Shown: positions 26,030 through 34,238 of the stretch, piece by piece | How positions within the stretch are numbered: position 1 is the stretch's first letter | Layout of the letters: each line of letters starts with the position of its first letter | Origin: Pseudofrankia coriaricola | GTDB taxonomy: Bacteria; Actinomycetota; Actinomycetes; Frankiales; Frankiaceae | NCBI RefSeq assembly: GCF_001854805.1 | Contig: NZ_MBLO01000033.1 | Coordinates: forward strand, 1-57,893 | DNA: 57,893 bases | Direction: 5' to 3' | Made by a program: the position numbers and the translations under genes | The notes under the pieces: generated by a model | Told to the model about the DNA's origin: nothing | The model's database searches: none | What the model saw: only the letters and a program-made list of their open reading frames with translations

Positions 26030-27097
26030 ATGAGCAACTCCGCTACTCACTACCGCCCCACTTCTCCCTCGGCCCCGCCCGCAGCAGTCGCCCGTTCGGG
26101 CGCGACGGCCACACCCCGAACCTCCCAGATCAGCTCCCGGACCTCCCAGATCGGCTCCGCAAGCTCCGTCGATCCGGCAGGAACCCCGGATCCGGCAGGA
26201 ACCCCGGAGGCGGCGACGCTCTACGGCGCGCCGACCACCGCCGCGACACCGGCCGGGCCCGCTCCTCAGGGGGCCGAGCAGCGGCCCGCGGCCCGCCCGC
26301 GCCGGCGCACGACGGTGCGCGACCTCGCGGCCCACAAGGACCGCGGCGAGAAGTGGGCGATGCTCACCGCCTACGACTACACCACCGCGTCGGTCTTCGA
26401 CGAGGCCGAGGTGCCGGTGCTGCTCGTCGGCGACTCGGCGGCGAACGTCGTCTACGGCTACGACACGACCGTGCCGGTCAGCATCGACGAGCTGCTCCCG
26501 CTGGTGCGCGCCGTCGTCCGCGGCGCGCCGCACGCGATGGTCATCGCCGACCTGCCGTTCGGCTCCTACCAGGCCAGCCCGGCGCAGGCGCTGGAGACGG
26601 CCGCGCGGTTCCTCAAGGACGGCGGTGCGCAGGCGATCAAGCTGGAGGGCGGCGCCCGCGTCGCCCCCCAGGTCGAGCTGCTGGTGTCGGCCGGGGTGCC
26701 CGTGATGGGCCATCTGGGCCTGACCCCGCAGAGCATCAACACGCTCGGCGGCTACCGGGTGCAGGGCCGCGAGGACGCCGGCGCGGCGCTGCTGGCCGAC
26801 GCGCTGGCGCTCGAGGCGGCCGGGGCCTTCGCCGTCGTGCTGGAGGTCGTGCCCTCGGACGTCGCCGCCCGGATCAGCAAGGCGCTGACGATCCCGACCG
26901 TGGGCATCGGCGCCGGCTCCGACTGCGACGCCCAGGTGCTGGTCTGGCAGGACATGGCCGGCCTGTCGGCCGGACGGGCACCGCGCTTCGTGCGCCGCTT
27001 CGCCGACCTGCGCTCGACGCTGCTCGACGCCGTGCACACCTACGTCGACGACGTCCGTGACGGCCACTACCCAACCGTCGAGTACTCGTACGACTGA
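26030..27097 (+). CDS. panB: 3-methyl-2-oxobutanoate hydroxymethyltransferase
   Basis: 355 residues from ATG 26030 with GAGGAGG upstream. PanB transfers a hydroxymethyl group from methylene-tetrahydrofolate to 2-ketoisovalerate, the first step of pantothenate synthesis. The conserved core starts near residue 95: [35 protein letters not shown], the metal and substrate loop [43 protein letters not shown] and the C-terminal [17 protein letters not shown]. The first 95 residues are a disordered Ser/Thr/Pro-rich extension that contains several copies of a family C element ([26 protein letters not shown]). In mycobacteria panB also lies near glnA2/glnE. Confidence 0.95.
   Translation: MSNSATHYRPTSPSAPPAAVARSGATATPRTSQISSRTSQIGSASSVDPAGTPDPAGTPEAATLYGAPTTAATPAGPAPQGAEQRPAARPRRRTTVRDLAAHKDRGEKWAMLTAYDYTTASVFDEAEVPVLLVGDSAANVVYGYDTTVPVSIDELLPLVRAVVRGAPHAMVIADLPFGSYQASPAQALETAARFLKDGGAQAIKLEGGARVAPQVELLVSAGVPVMGHLGLTPQSINTLGGYRVQGREDAGAALLADALALEAAGAFAVVLEVVPSDVAARISKALTIPTVGIGAGSDCDAQVLVWQDMAGLSAGRAPRFVRRFADLRSTLLDAVHTYVDDVRDGHYPTVEYSYD
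26121..26210 (+). repeat. Family C palindromic elements, locus 3 (inside panB)
   Basis: CCTCCCAGATC occurs twice (26121 and 26142) and GATCCGGCAGGAACCCC twice (26171 and 26188), i.e. both arms of the element are duplicated. The insert lies in the non-conserved N-terminal extension of PanB and keeps its frame. Confidence 0.75.
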
Positions 27098-27256
27098 CGC
27101 GCGGCCCGGTCGCTGCGCGCCCGTCCGCTGCGTCAGTCTGTCGGGCGCTGAGCGCCCTCCTGGGTGGCTCTGGGTTCAGCCATATGACGGTGGCCGGCCT
27201 GGTTCCGGGCCGACGACGTGGTCGCGTTTACACAGCGCCGATGCGCCGTCACTAGT
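27097..27256 (+). repeat. Family A repeat, copy 3; left arm of a long inverted repeat
   Basis: Starting at the last base of the panB stop: CGCGCGGCCCGGTCGCTGCG, CGTCCGCTGCGTCAGTCTG, the hairpin GGGCGCTGAGCGCCC at 27144, CATATGACGGTGGCCGGCC and a tail GATGCGCCGTCAC. Nearly the same sequence occurs in reverse orientation at 28750-28933, directly after the npdG stop. Confidence 0.85.
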
Positions 27257-27573
27257 TGCGGCCGAGTGACGCTGTCGTGGCTGAGTGACGCTGAGTATTC
27301 GCCAGTCGTGGCCGGCTGGCGAGTGCTCCCCCGGCGGCCCGCTGGTTCCTGCCAGCGGGCCGCCGCCGTCGTGCCCATCGTGGCTGCGTCAGCGGTGGGT
27401 GACCGTGCGGCGCGGAGGTGCGCCTTCGCGCCAGCGCGATTGCGTGCCGCTTGAACGGTACGAGTCCAAGACCGGCCTGATCCGAAACCAGATTCTTTTG
27501 TGGGAGCCGCCGGTCAGGTACGACGGCTGCCCACGAGCGCAGGGACGTGGCCAGGCGCCGGCGTGTTGTGGTC

Positions 27574-27776
27574 TCGTGACGTTCAAGCGGGTGGTGACCG
27601 TGCGGCGCGGAGGCGCACCTCCGCGGAGGCCCGGCCACGGAGCGAAGCGAACGTGGTTGGGCCGCAGCGGAGGTCGCCGGAGCGCCCGTGAGCGGAGGAG
27701 GACGGCGCGCGGAGGTCCCGTGGGAGCGAAGCGAGTACGGGGCCGGAGCGCGCCGCCCGGACGGAGCGAACCAATG
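27574..27776 (-). repeat. Family B dispersed repeat, copy 1
   Basis: About 200 bp ending next to the stop codon of the BtuF-like gene. Reading away from that gene it begins TGGTTCGCTCCG and holds several GAGCGAAGCGA-type motifs, a GGCGCGCCTCCGCG palindromic part and a GTGACGTTCAAGCGG end. Copies at 34011-34214 and 37017-37213 have the same length and the same polarity relative to the preceding gene. A partial copy with GTGACCGTGCGGCGCGGAGG starts near 27405. Confidence 0.85.
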
Positions 27777-28562
27777 TCACAGCGCGAGCTGGCTTCTGAG
27801 CACCGACGGCGCCTCCGCCAGGGACGGGCCGTACCAGGTGAGGTGACGGCCCGAGACGCATGCCGCGGGGGCGTCGAAGGACTCCGGGCCGTCCTCGGGG
27901 CTGAATGCGTAGGGCTCGTCAGGGAGCACGACCAGGTCGTGTGGCGGAAGGCCGGCGATGGTGACGCGCGGGTAGCGCTCCGCGTGGTCCGCCAGGACGT
28001 TGTCGACGCCGAGCCGGGCGAGCACGTCGCCGGTGAAGGTGTCACGGCCCACGGCCATCCAGGGCCGCCGCCAGATCGGGATGACGGCCCGTCGCCGAGG
28101 CCCGTCGGCCGGCTCGCGCCACGGCTCCCGCCAGACCGCGGCGGCCTCCGCCAGCCAGGACGGCCGCGCGAGTCCGCAGCCAAGCCGCAACAGCCGGTCG
28201 AGGCTGTCCAGGGCCGCGGGGACGGTCGTCGGCGCCGTCACCCACACGGCGAGCCCAGCGGCGCGCAGCGCGGTCAGGTCGCGCTCGCGGTTCTCCTCGG
28301 CGTTGGCCACCACCAGGTCGGGGGCGAGGCGGATGATGGCGTCGAGGTCAGGGTTCTTGGTGCCGCGCACCCGGGTGACGTCGAGATCACCCGGGTGCGT
28401 GCACCAGTTCGTCGCCCCGACGAGCAGGCCGGCGGCGCTGGCGGCGATCGACTCGGTGAGGCTCGGCACGAGCGACACCACCCGCTCGACCCGCGCCGGC
28501 ACCGCCACCGCCAGTCCCAGGTCGTCCAGCACCGTCTCGGCCACGGCCTCACCAGCTCTCAC
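27777..28562 (-). CDS. BtuF/TroA-like helical-backbone metal or cobalamin-binding protein without signal peptide
   Basis: 261 residues from a GTG at 28562. The sequence follows the BtuF/FhuD-like ligand-binding fold: VERVVSLVPSLTESIAASAA, LLVGATNWCTHPGDL, GTKNPDLDAIIRLAPDLVV, then VWVTAPTTVPAALDSLDRLL, and in lobe two AVIPIWRRPWMAVGRDTFTG followed by LPDEPYAFSPED. Such proteins usually deliver cobalamin, haem or siderophores to an ABC importer, but here there is no signal peptide or lipobox and no permease gene. It may act in the cytoplasm or with a distant transporter. It lies between long inverted repeats. Confidence 0.8.
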   Translation of the reverse strand: MRAGEAVAETVLDDLGLAVAVPARVERVVSLVPSLTESIAASAAGLLVGATNWCTHPGDLDVTRVRGTKNPDLDAIIRLAPDLVVANAEENRERDLTALRAAGLAVWVTAPTTVPAALDSLDRLLRLGCGLARPSWLAEAAAVWREPWREPADGPRRRAVIPIWRRPWMAVGRDTFTGDVLARLGVDNVLADHAERYPRVTIAGLPPHDLVVLPDEPYAFSPEDGPESFDAPAACVSGRHLTWYGPSLAEAPSVLRSQLAL

Positions 28563-28588
28563 TCGGCGCCCGCCAGCCCGCCCAGGCG

Positions 28589-28761
28589 CCTCGGCGTCAA
28601 GCCACGCGGTACGCGTGATGCCCTTCTCGCGAGCAATACACACAACCCAACCACACACCGTGACAGCGCAGCTCCGACGCCTCGGCGTCAAGCCGCGCGG
28701 TGCGCGTGATGCCCTTCTAGCGGGCAATGCACACAACCCAACCACACACCGTGACAGCGCA
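28589..28761. repeat. 91-bp tandem repeat, two copies
   Basis: Unit 1 starts at 28589 and unit 2 at 28680; both begin CCTCGGCGTCAAGCC, continue through GCGTGATGCCCTTCT and a distinctive A/C-rich part CACACAACCCAACCACACAC, and end GTGACAGCGCA. They differ at only a few positions. The repeat lies just upstream of the BtuF-like gene, between it and the family A copy. No protein is recognised in it. Confidence 0.85.
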
Positions 28762-28933
28762 TCAGCGCAGCGCCAACGTAACCACGTCGTCGGCCCGTCC
28801 CCAGGCCGGCCACCGTCATATGCCTGAACCCGGAACCACCCAGGAGGGCGCTCAGCGCCCGACAGACTGACGCAGCGGACGGGCGCGAAGCGACCGGGCC
28901 GCGCGTCAGTCGCAGCGACCGGGCCGCGCGTCA
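28750..28933 (-). repeat. Family A repeat, copy 4; right arm of the long inverted repeat
   Basis: Reverse-strand copy of the sequence after panB. It starts right at the npdG stop (28931-28933) and has an extra 30-bp duplication of the CGCGCGGCCCGGTCGCT part. The hairpin GGGCGCTCAGCGCCC is at 28854-28868. With the copy at 27097 it encloses the BtuF-like gene, family B copy 1 and the 91-bp repeats. Confidence 0.85.
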
Positions 28934-29611
28934 GACGTCGGTGATGCGGATGCCGGCGTGGGCCTTGTACCGGCGGTTCATGGAGATGAGGTTCGCGGTG
29001 AACGCCTCGACCTGGCCGGCGTTGCGCAGCTTGCCGGCGTAGATGCCACGCATGCCCGGGATGCGTTCGGCGAGAGCCTGGACCAGGTCGGTGGCCGCGC
29101 GGTCGTCGCCGAGCACGAGGATGTCGGTGTCGACCTCGGCGATCGACTCGTCGGCCAGCAGCACCGCGGAGACGTGGTGGAAGGCTGCGACGACGGTGCT
29201 GTCGGGCAGCAGCGCGGCGGCCTGCTGCGCGGCGCTGCCCTCGGCGACCGGCAGCGGGTAGGCGCCGCCCTTGTCGAAGCCGAGCGGGTTCACACAGTCG
29301 ATCACGATCTTGCCGGCGAGCTCCTTGCGCAGGCTCGCGAGCAGGTCGCCGTGGCCCTCCCAGGGCACCGCCACGATCACGATGTCCGCCTGCCCGGCGG
29401 TGCTCGCGTTGTCGGTGCCCTCGACCGTCCGGCCGGGCGTGGACAGCTTGGCGGCCGCCTCCTCGCCCCGCTCGGCGGACCGCGAGCCGATGACCACCTT
29501 GTGGCCGGCCGCGGCGAACCGAATGGCCAGGCCGCCGCCCTGCGGCCCGGAGCCACCGAGGATCCCGATGGACAGGGAAGAGAGGTCCTGCACGTCTTCG
29601 GATGCGCTCAC
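28931..29611 (-). CDS. npdG: NADPH-dependent F420 reductase (F420H2:NADP+ oxidoreductase)
   Basis: 226 residues from a GTG at 29611. The N-terminal Rossmann loop SIGILGGSGPQGGGLAIRFA, the NADP-phosphate-binding IGSRSAERG, and the later TDNASTAGQADIVIVAVPWE, DCVNPLGFDKGGAYPLPV, FHHVSAVLLAD and MRGIYAGKLRNAGQVEAFTA segments match the Fno/NpdG family. It moves hydride between NADPH and the deazaflavin coenzyme F420 and so links F420-dependent reductases to central metabolism in actinobacteria. A longer frame exists upstream, but only this start gives the family's normal length. Confidence 0.92.
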   Translation of the reverse strand: MSASEDVQDLSSLSIGILGGSGPQGGGLAIRFAAAGHKVVIGSRSAERGEEAAAKLSTPGRTVEGTDNASTAGQADIVIVAVPWEGHGDLLASLRKELAGKIVIDCVNPLGFDKGGAYPLPVAEGSAAQQAAALLPDSTVVAAFHHVSAVLLADESIAEVDTDILVLGDDRAATDLVQALAERIPGMRGIYAGKLRNAGQVEAFTANLISMNRRYKAHAGIRITDV

Positions 29612-30291
29612 GAACCCATCGTGCCCGAACCAGCTCGCACGTGCCCCAGGCCCGCTGGCCAGCCAGTGTGGACTGTGCCACCGGGTGGGACCAAGTCCGA
29701 TCCCCGCGTGGCACGGCCCGCGCGCGGTCCCGTGGATCGTCGCCGCGGACGCTCGGCAAGTCGCCGAGGCCGCCGACACGGCGAGGCGAAGCGAAGCGAC
29801 CGACGTCACGCCCCGTCACCGCCCACGCCGTGCTGCCTCCGTGCGCCCCGGCTGGGGCCGCCGACGTGTGGTCACCGAGCACGGGAGCGCGCGGCGCGCC
29901 TCCACCGGCCAACCGGCGGACGCGGGGGACCCGGCTACCGGCGGCAAAGTCCGATGAGCGAACATAGCAGCATCAACACAACAGCTACGCCGTTGAACAG
30001 CGTTCTTTCGCGCGTGTCGGGCGGGTTTCACGGGCCTCGGCGACCGGACGAGCCCGCACAGAGGAGTGACAGTCAGTGACGATCACGTTTCCGTCGACAC
30101 CCCAGGGGACCCGGCGGGAGCGCGAAGCGATCCTGCCGGGAAGGGCGACCGTCAGCAGCGGGGCGATAACGATACGTGACATGCCGCGTATCGCGTCCAA
30201 CCCCCCGCGCGCGGCGGGTGAAGATGGGCCGTACCGTTCGGGTTCACATACACCAACTGGATCTTCGGAATCAGGCGGGAGAGGTCGGGCA
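29612..30291. other. Region without a clear gene between npdG and a small ORF
   Basis: About 680 bp. It contains a GAGGCGAAGCGAAGCGACC tract near 29781 that resembles part of family B, a less GC-rich patch at 29955-30010, and an inverted repeat CGATACG-N10-CGTATCG (30170-30193) that may be an operator for the following small gene. A GTG at 30076 would extend the next frame by 72 codons, but the added sequence reads as low-complexity. Confidence 0.4.
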
Positions 30292-30507
30292 ATGGCGGAC
30301 GTGTCGGTTCGCTTCGCGATGACAAACGACAGCGAAGTGGTCCTCAACCTGTCGCTTCCGCAGGCGCTACGCCTGATGGAGGCGATCGCACGCAAGGTCG
30401 GCGAGACCTTGGCCGAGCGCAGCGGACCGCCGGGAGTGGGTGGCGTCGTGCCTTCGCCGCAGTCCGCGAACGGCATGCCGAGTCTCGGCCCGTACTCGCC
30501 GTCCTGA
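30292..30507 (+). CDS. Small conserved-looking hypothetical protein
   Basis: 71 residues from ATG 30292 with GAGAGG upstream. The first 45 residues (MADVSVRFAMTNDSEVVLNL, SLPQALRLMEAIARKVGETL) have an alternating beta pattern followed by an amphipathic helix, as in a small folded protein; the tail is Gly/Pro/Ser-rich. I do not recognise the family. It stands alone, with an inverted repeat about 100 bases upstream. Confidence 0.6.
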   Translation: MADVSVRFAMTNDSEVVLNLSLPQALRLMEAIARKVGETLAERSGPPGVGGVVPSPQSANGMPSLGPYSPS

Positions 30508-30826
30508 CAACCCTCGAGCCTCCTGGCCGCCGCGCGACGCCTCGTGATCGTCGCGGCAGGGTCCAGGAAGCTCTGCATGCCGATTCCTGGGGAGGCCCCC
30601 TCGGCATGACGATTGCGGCCGGGGGCGTCGTCCTCGGCGCCCTCCCTCGTCGGCGGGCAAGCATCTCGGCTGTGCCGGGCGATGTGATCGCCCGTTGTGA
30701 GGCAGCCATCACCGAGCCCGCCGGTCCGGCCGCTCCTCCCCCGCGAGCCTGATCGCCGCCGGTCCGACCTCCCGCCCGGACCGGCGGCGCACGGCGGCGG
30801 GCAGGCCGGCCGCCCCGGGCAGCGGC
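30508..30826. other. Intergenic region between the small ORF and xerD, nothing recognised
   Basis: 319 bp between convergent genes. Frames in both directions are Arg/Pro/Ala-rich noise. A GGCGATGTGATCGCC near-palindrome at 30678-30692 is the only visible structure. Confidence 0.4.
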
Positions 30827-32020
30827 TCAGACCAGCTGGCCTGGGCTCGCCCCGAGATGGTGGAGACCGGACTGGGGCGGCAGCGCCGGCCGAACGCCCG
30901 GCACGGCCGACGAGGCGGCCTCGCGGCGAGGGTCCCCGTCGTCCAGCGCCCGCGGATGCGCCGCCGCGTACACCTCCCGCAGCCGGTCCACGGTCACCAG
31001 CGTGTAGATCTGCGTCGTGCGCACCGACGCGTGGCCGAGCAGCTCCTGCACGACGCGGACGTCCGCACCGCCGTCGAGCAGGTGCGTCGCGAACGAGTGC
31101 CGCAGCACATGTGGCGACACCCCCTCGATCCCGGCGGTGACGGCCGCCGCCCGCAGGGCCGACCAGGCGCTCTGCCGGGACAGCCGGCCGCCGCGCCGGG
31201 ACAGGAACACCGCCGCGCCGGACGCCGGTGTCACCAGCGTGGGCCGGCCCCGGCTGATGTAGGCCGACAGCGCCGCGACCGCGCACCGACCGAGTGGCAC
31301 CACCCGGTCCCGGCCGCCCTTGCCGTGCAGCCGCACCGCCGCGGCCACCGGGTCCAGGTCAAGGTCGTCGACGTCGAGCCCGACGGCCTCCGAGATCCGC
31401 GCCCCGGTGCCGTACAGCAGCTCCAACAGCGCCGTCGAGCGCAGCCGCCGCACCATCTCCGCGGGATCCCCGGCATCCCTGACCGCGACCATGTCCTCCA
31501 GCCCGTCGTCGGCGCCGGCCCCACGCGCCTGCCCGGACTCGCGGGACTCGCCGGCCTCCTCGTCGCGGTCCGCGTCGGTGGCGGCGCCGCCGGCGGCCGC
31601 GGCCAGCACGGCCAGCACCTGGTCAACGGTGAGCGCCTTCGGCAGCCGCCTCGGCGGGGCGGGCGGGCGGATTGGTTGCGAGACGTCCTCGGCGACGTCG
31701 CCCTCCCGCGTCGCGAACCGGTGCAGCGAGCGGACGGCGACCAGCATCCGGGCGACCGACGCCGCCGCCAGCGGCGGGTGCTCGTCGCTGCCGTTGCGCA
31801 GCGCCGAGGCGAACTCGCCCAGCGTCGCCTCGTCGACGTCGGTCAGCGAGCGCACACCGCGGGCGGTCAGGTACTCCTGATAGCGGCGCAGGTCTCGCTG
31901 GTAGGCCAGCACCGAGTTGCGGGCGAGGCCGCGCTCCCCCGCCAGGTGATGGAGGTAGCGAGCGGCCAGCTCACCCGGATCCGCCGGGCAGGTCACGTCC
32001 ACGGCCAACCGACGCTCCAT
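30827..32020 (-). CDS. xerD: Tyrosine site-specific recombinase XerD
   Basis: 397 residues from ATG 32020. XerD with a partner resolves chromosome dimers at dif during division. The N-terminal SAM-like domain ([34 protein letters not shown]) is followed by the catalytic domain: Arg in [20 protein letters not shown], Lys in [15 protein letters not shown], His-x-x-Arg in [20 protein letters not shown], then [16 protein letters not shown] with the second His and the nucleophile Tyr. A disordered acidic insert of about 40 residues ([19 protein letters not shown] onwards) interrupts the start of the catalytic domain, making it longer than the usual 300-310. The gene occupies the position of mycobacterial Rv1701. 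Confidence 0.94.
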   Translation of the reverse strand: MERRLAVDVTCPADPGELAARYLHHLAGERGLARNSVLAYQRDLRRYQEYLTARGVRSLTDVDEATLGEFASALRNGSDEHPPLAAASVARMLVAVRSLHRFATREGDVAEDVSQPIRPPAPPRRLPKALTVDQVLAVLAAAAGGAATDADRDEEAGESRESGQARGAGADDGLEDMVAVRDAGDPAEMVRRLRSTALLELLYGTGARISEAVGLDVDDLDLDPVAAAVRLHGKGGRDRVVPLGRCAVAALSAYISRGRPTLVTPASGAAVFLSRRGGRLSRQSAWSALRAAAVTAGIEGVSPHVLRHSFATHLLDGGADVRVVQELLGHASVRTTQIYTLVTVDRLREVYAAAHPRALDDGDPRREAASSAVPGVRPALPPQSGLHHLGASPGQLV

Positions 32021-32439
32021 CGGCCGGGCCCGGGCCCGGCGCCGCCTCCGGGCGAGCGGACACCGACGGCGCTGGCACCGCCCGCCGGGAGGGCGGCCAT
32101 GTCGGGGCCGGACGCGCTGGGGTCGGTCGTGTTGAGATCGCGGACCTCGGCCTTCATCATCAACCCGAATAGTAGGACCTGCCACCGACAGTTCTTGACA
32201 GGAGAAGTCCGCGCAGCGTTCTCCCGGCGCTATTCTGACGGATTGTGCGGACAGCATTCGTAACGTCACGTTACGCCGCACACATCCGGTTTTCCACGAC
32301 AGGCGCAGCGGCGCGCGCAACCTCGCGGCCAGCCGGGGCGTCTTCCCAGAGCGACGGCTTCGCCCCCGCCCACGGGGGCGCCCGCCGCCCGCCGCGCCCG
32401 GTCGGCGGGGCACGCGTTCGCCCGACAAGGCGGCCCATC
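32021..32439. other. Divergent xerD/lipoprotein promoter region
   Basis: About 420 bp. It contains the perfect palindrome CGTAACGT-C-ACGTTACG (32259-32275), a good regulator site, and TTGACA at 32195-32200. On the minus strand a 55-codon frame (ATG 32159, [20 protein letters not shown] onward) runs to 31992 and overlaps the xerD start; it may be a short leader ORF, but evidence is weak. Confidence 0.45.
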
Positions 32440-33108
32440 ATGATCGCCGTACGCCGAGTGGCCCTCGCGCCGGCCGACACGCCGGCCGCCGGCCGCGGGC
32501 CCTCCCGGAATCCGACGCCCCGCGTCGTGACGGGCCTCGTCGTCGGCCTCGCGCTCGCGTTGACCGGCTGCGGTTCCCACGACGAGCCGGCCGGCGCCGC
32601 GGCGCCGGCGAGGGGCGATCCCGCCCCGGGCTCCGGCCAGGCGGGTGGCCCGGCCAGCTCGCCGGGCCAGACGGCCACGGCATCACCCGGCGGCGGCGCG
32701 TCCGGGCCGGCGAGCGACTCGCAGGCGGCTGCCGCCGGCGTCGTCACCGCGTACTTCGCGGAGATCAACAGCGCCAGTCGGGCCAGCCGGGTCGCCGACG
32801 TGACCGCGACGGCGCTGCCCGGCTGCCAGGCGTGCGCCCTCGACGTCGGCGTCACCCGCGGCTTCCAGCAGCGCGGCCTGCGCGCCGACGCCGACCCCTA
32901 CGAGATCACCGAGGTCACCGCCCAGCCACGGCAGGGCGTCGTGGTCACGGTGACGTTCACCGCCACGGCCCGGACCGTCGACCTGCTCGACCAGGCGGGC
33001 CGCCGGGTCGACGCGGCGGCCGGCGTACCGGCGCGCGCCGGCACCGCGGAGCTCGCGCTCACCGGCGGCGGCTGGCTCATCCAGACGATCCGCTACGCGC
33101 GGAGGTAG
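32440..33108 (+). CDS. Secreted lipoprotein, DUF6318-like
   Basis: 222 residues from ATG 32440. After an N-terminal tail a hydrophobic stretch VVTGLVVGLALALTGC ends in a lipobox, so Cys becomes the lipid-anchored N-terminus on the outer face of the membrane. A Ser/Pro/Gly linker of about 50 residues leads to a folded part: AAGVVTAYFAEINSASRASR, TALPGCQACALDVGVTRGF (two Cys that may form a disulfide), VTVTFTATARTVDLLDQAG and GGGWLIQTIRYARR. Layout and the CxxC-like pair resemble actinobacterial DUF6318 lipoproteins of unknown function. The next gene starts two bases after its stop. Confidence 0.75.
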   Translation: MIAVRRVALAPADTPAAGRGPSRNPTPRVVTGLVVGLALALTGCGSHDEPAGAAAPARGDPAPGSGQAGGPASSPGQTATASPGGGASGPASDSQAAAAGVVTAYFAEINSASRASRVADVTATALPGCQACALDVGVTRGFQQRGLRADADPYEITEVTAQPRQGVVVTVTFTATARTVDLLDQAGRRVDAAAGVPARAGTAELALTGGGWLIQTIRYARR

Positions 33109-33110
33109 CC

Positions 33111-34004
33111 ATGACGCCGCCACGATCACGCTTCGCGACACCGCGACGGCGCGCGCCGCGCCTGCTGGTCACGGCCGTCCTGATGGCCTGCTGGATGGCC
33201 GCGGCCTGGCTGCTGACGGCGGGCGGCGCGCAGGGCACGCCGACGGCGCCGTCCGTGACGGTTCCCTGCGGGGACGTGGTGTGGGCCAGCTGTGACACCC
33301 GGGCGACCGACGGCGGCTACCAGTACCGCTATCGCGGCGGCCAGCTCATCCCGGTCCCCATCGGCGGGTCGGGGCGGGGCCGCGCCGGCTGCGGCGCGAC
33401 CTGCCCACCCGACCCGGCCGCCGTCTGCGACCTGCTGCTCGCCGTCGGCCCGAGCCCGGACATGACCGCACAGGAGCTGACCGACTACAACCAGGCGGTC
33501 GCGAACTGCCAGACCTGGCTCGCCGACCCCAACGGCATCCCGCTCGCCACCGTGCGCGCCCAGCTGGCCGACTACCTGCGCGAACAGCTGCTGCCGAAGC
33601 CGCTCCTGACCGTCCAGCCGAGCGGGCACAGCATCGCCGGGCTCGCGACGATCGTCTACACCCCCGTCCCGCCGGCGTACACCTTCAACGTCAACCAGCC
33701 GGTCATCGCGACGATCAGCGCCGTCCCGACCTACCGCTGGGACTTCGGCGACGGCGGGACCGGGCCGAACTCGCCCGGCCGGCCCTACGACCCGGCGATC
33801 TCGCCCCGCGACCATCCCGACGCCTATGTCACCCACGAGTACCGCCGCCCCGGCACCTACCAGATCACGCTGACGGTCACCTGGGACGGCACATTCACCG
33901 TCCCAGGCGTGGCACAGGCGTTCCCCCTCGACGCGGTGACCCTGACGGCAACGGCACCGGTGAACGTCGAGGAGGCCGCCGGCGTCCTGACCGGCAACGA
34001 CTGA
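33111..34004 (+). CDS. Exported PKD-domain protein
   Basis: 297 residues from ATG 33111, with GGAGG overlapping the upstream stop. A twin-Arg-rich N-terminus (RFATPRRRAPR) and a hydrophobic core (LLVTAVLMACWMAAAWLLTA) form a signal peptide or anchor. The mature part has cysteine-containing segments (TVPCGDVVWASCDTRATDGG; GRAGCGATCPPDPAAVCDLL) and a PKD-like immunoglobulin fold near the end (TYRWDFGDGGTGPNS; YVTHEYRRPGTYQITLTVTW). PKD folds serve in extracellular adhesion or protein contacts. It is translationally coupled to the lipoprotein, so the pair probably forms a surface complex. A family B repeat follows directly after the stop. Confidence 0.82.
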   Translation: MTPPRSRFATPRRRAPRLLVTAVLMACWMAAAWLLTAGGAQGTPTAPSVTVPCGDVVWASCDTRATDGGYQYRYRGGQLIPVPIGGSGRGRAGCGATCPPDPAAVCDLLLAVGPSPDMTAQELTDYNQAVANCQTWLADPNGIPLATVRAQLADYLREQLLPKPLLTVQPSGHSIAGLATIVYTPVPPAYTFNVNQPVIATISAVPTYRWDFGDGGTGPNSPGRPYDPAISPRDHPDAYVTHEYRRPGTYQITLTVTWDGTFTVPGVAQAFPLDAVTLTATAPVNVEEAAGVLTGND

Positions 34005-34010
34005 GTTTCT

Positions 34011-34214
34011 GGTTCGCTCCGTGCGGGCGCGGCGCTCCGGCCCCTTCCCTTGCTTCGCGGCGGGAAGGGACCTCCGCGCCGCGTCCTCCTCCGCTCACGG
34101 GCGCTCCGGCGACCTCGCTGCGGCCCAACCCCGATCGCTTCGCTCCGGGGCCGGGCCTCCGCGAGGCGCGCCTCCGCGCCCAGCACGGTCACCTACCGCT
34201 TGATGTCACCAACG
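34011..34214 (+). repeat. Family B dispersed repeat, copy 2
   Basis: Starts within 10 bases of the PKD gene stop with GGTTCGCTCCGTGCGGG and ends CCGCTTGATGTCACC. It carries the same modules in the same order as copies 1 and 3 and the same polarity relative to the upstream gene. It fills the space between two convergent genes. Confidence 0.85.
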
Positions 34215-34238
34215 CGAGGCGAGGCGCACGACAGCCCC

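Noticed and set aside
29985-31286. A 433-codon minus-strand frame across the small ORF and xerD end
   Set aside because: Arg/Gly/Pro-rich composition and overlap with the xerD coding frame.
31992-32159. A 55-codon ORF overlapping the xerD start
   Set aside because: The first residues look natural but the ribosome site is weak and the second half is Gly/Pro-rich; kept only as a note in the intergenic entry.
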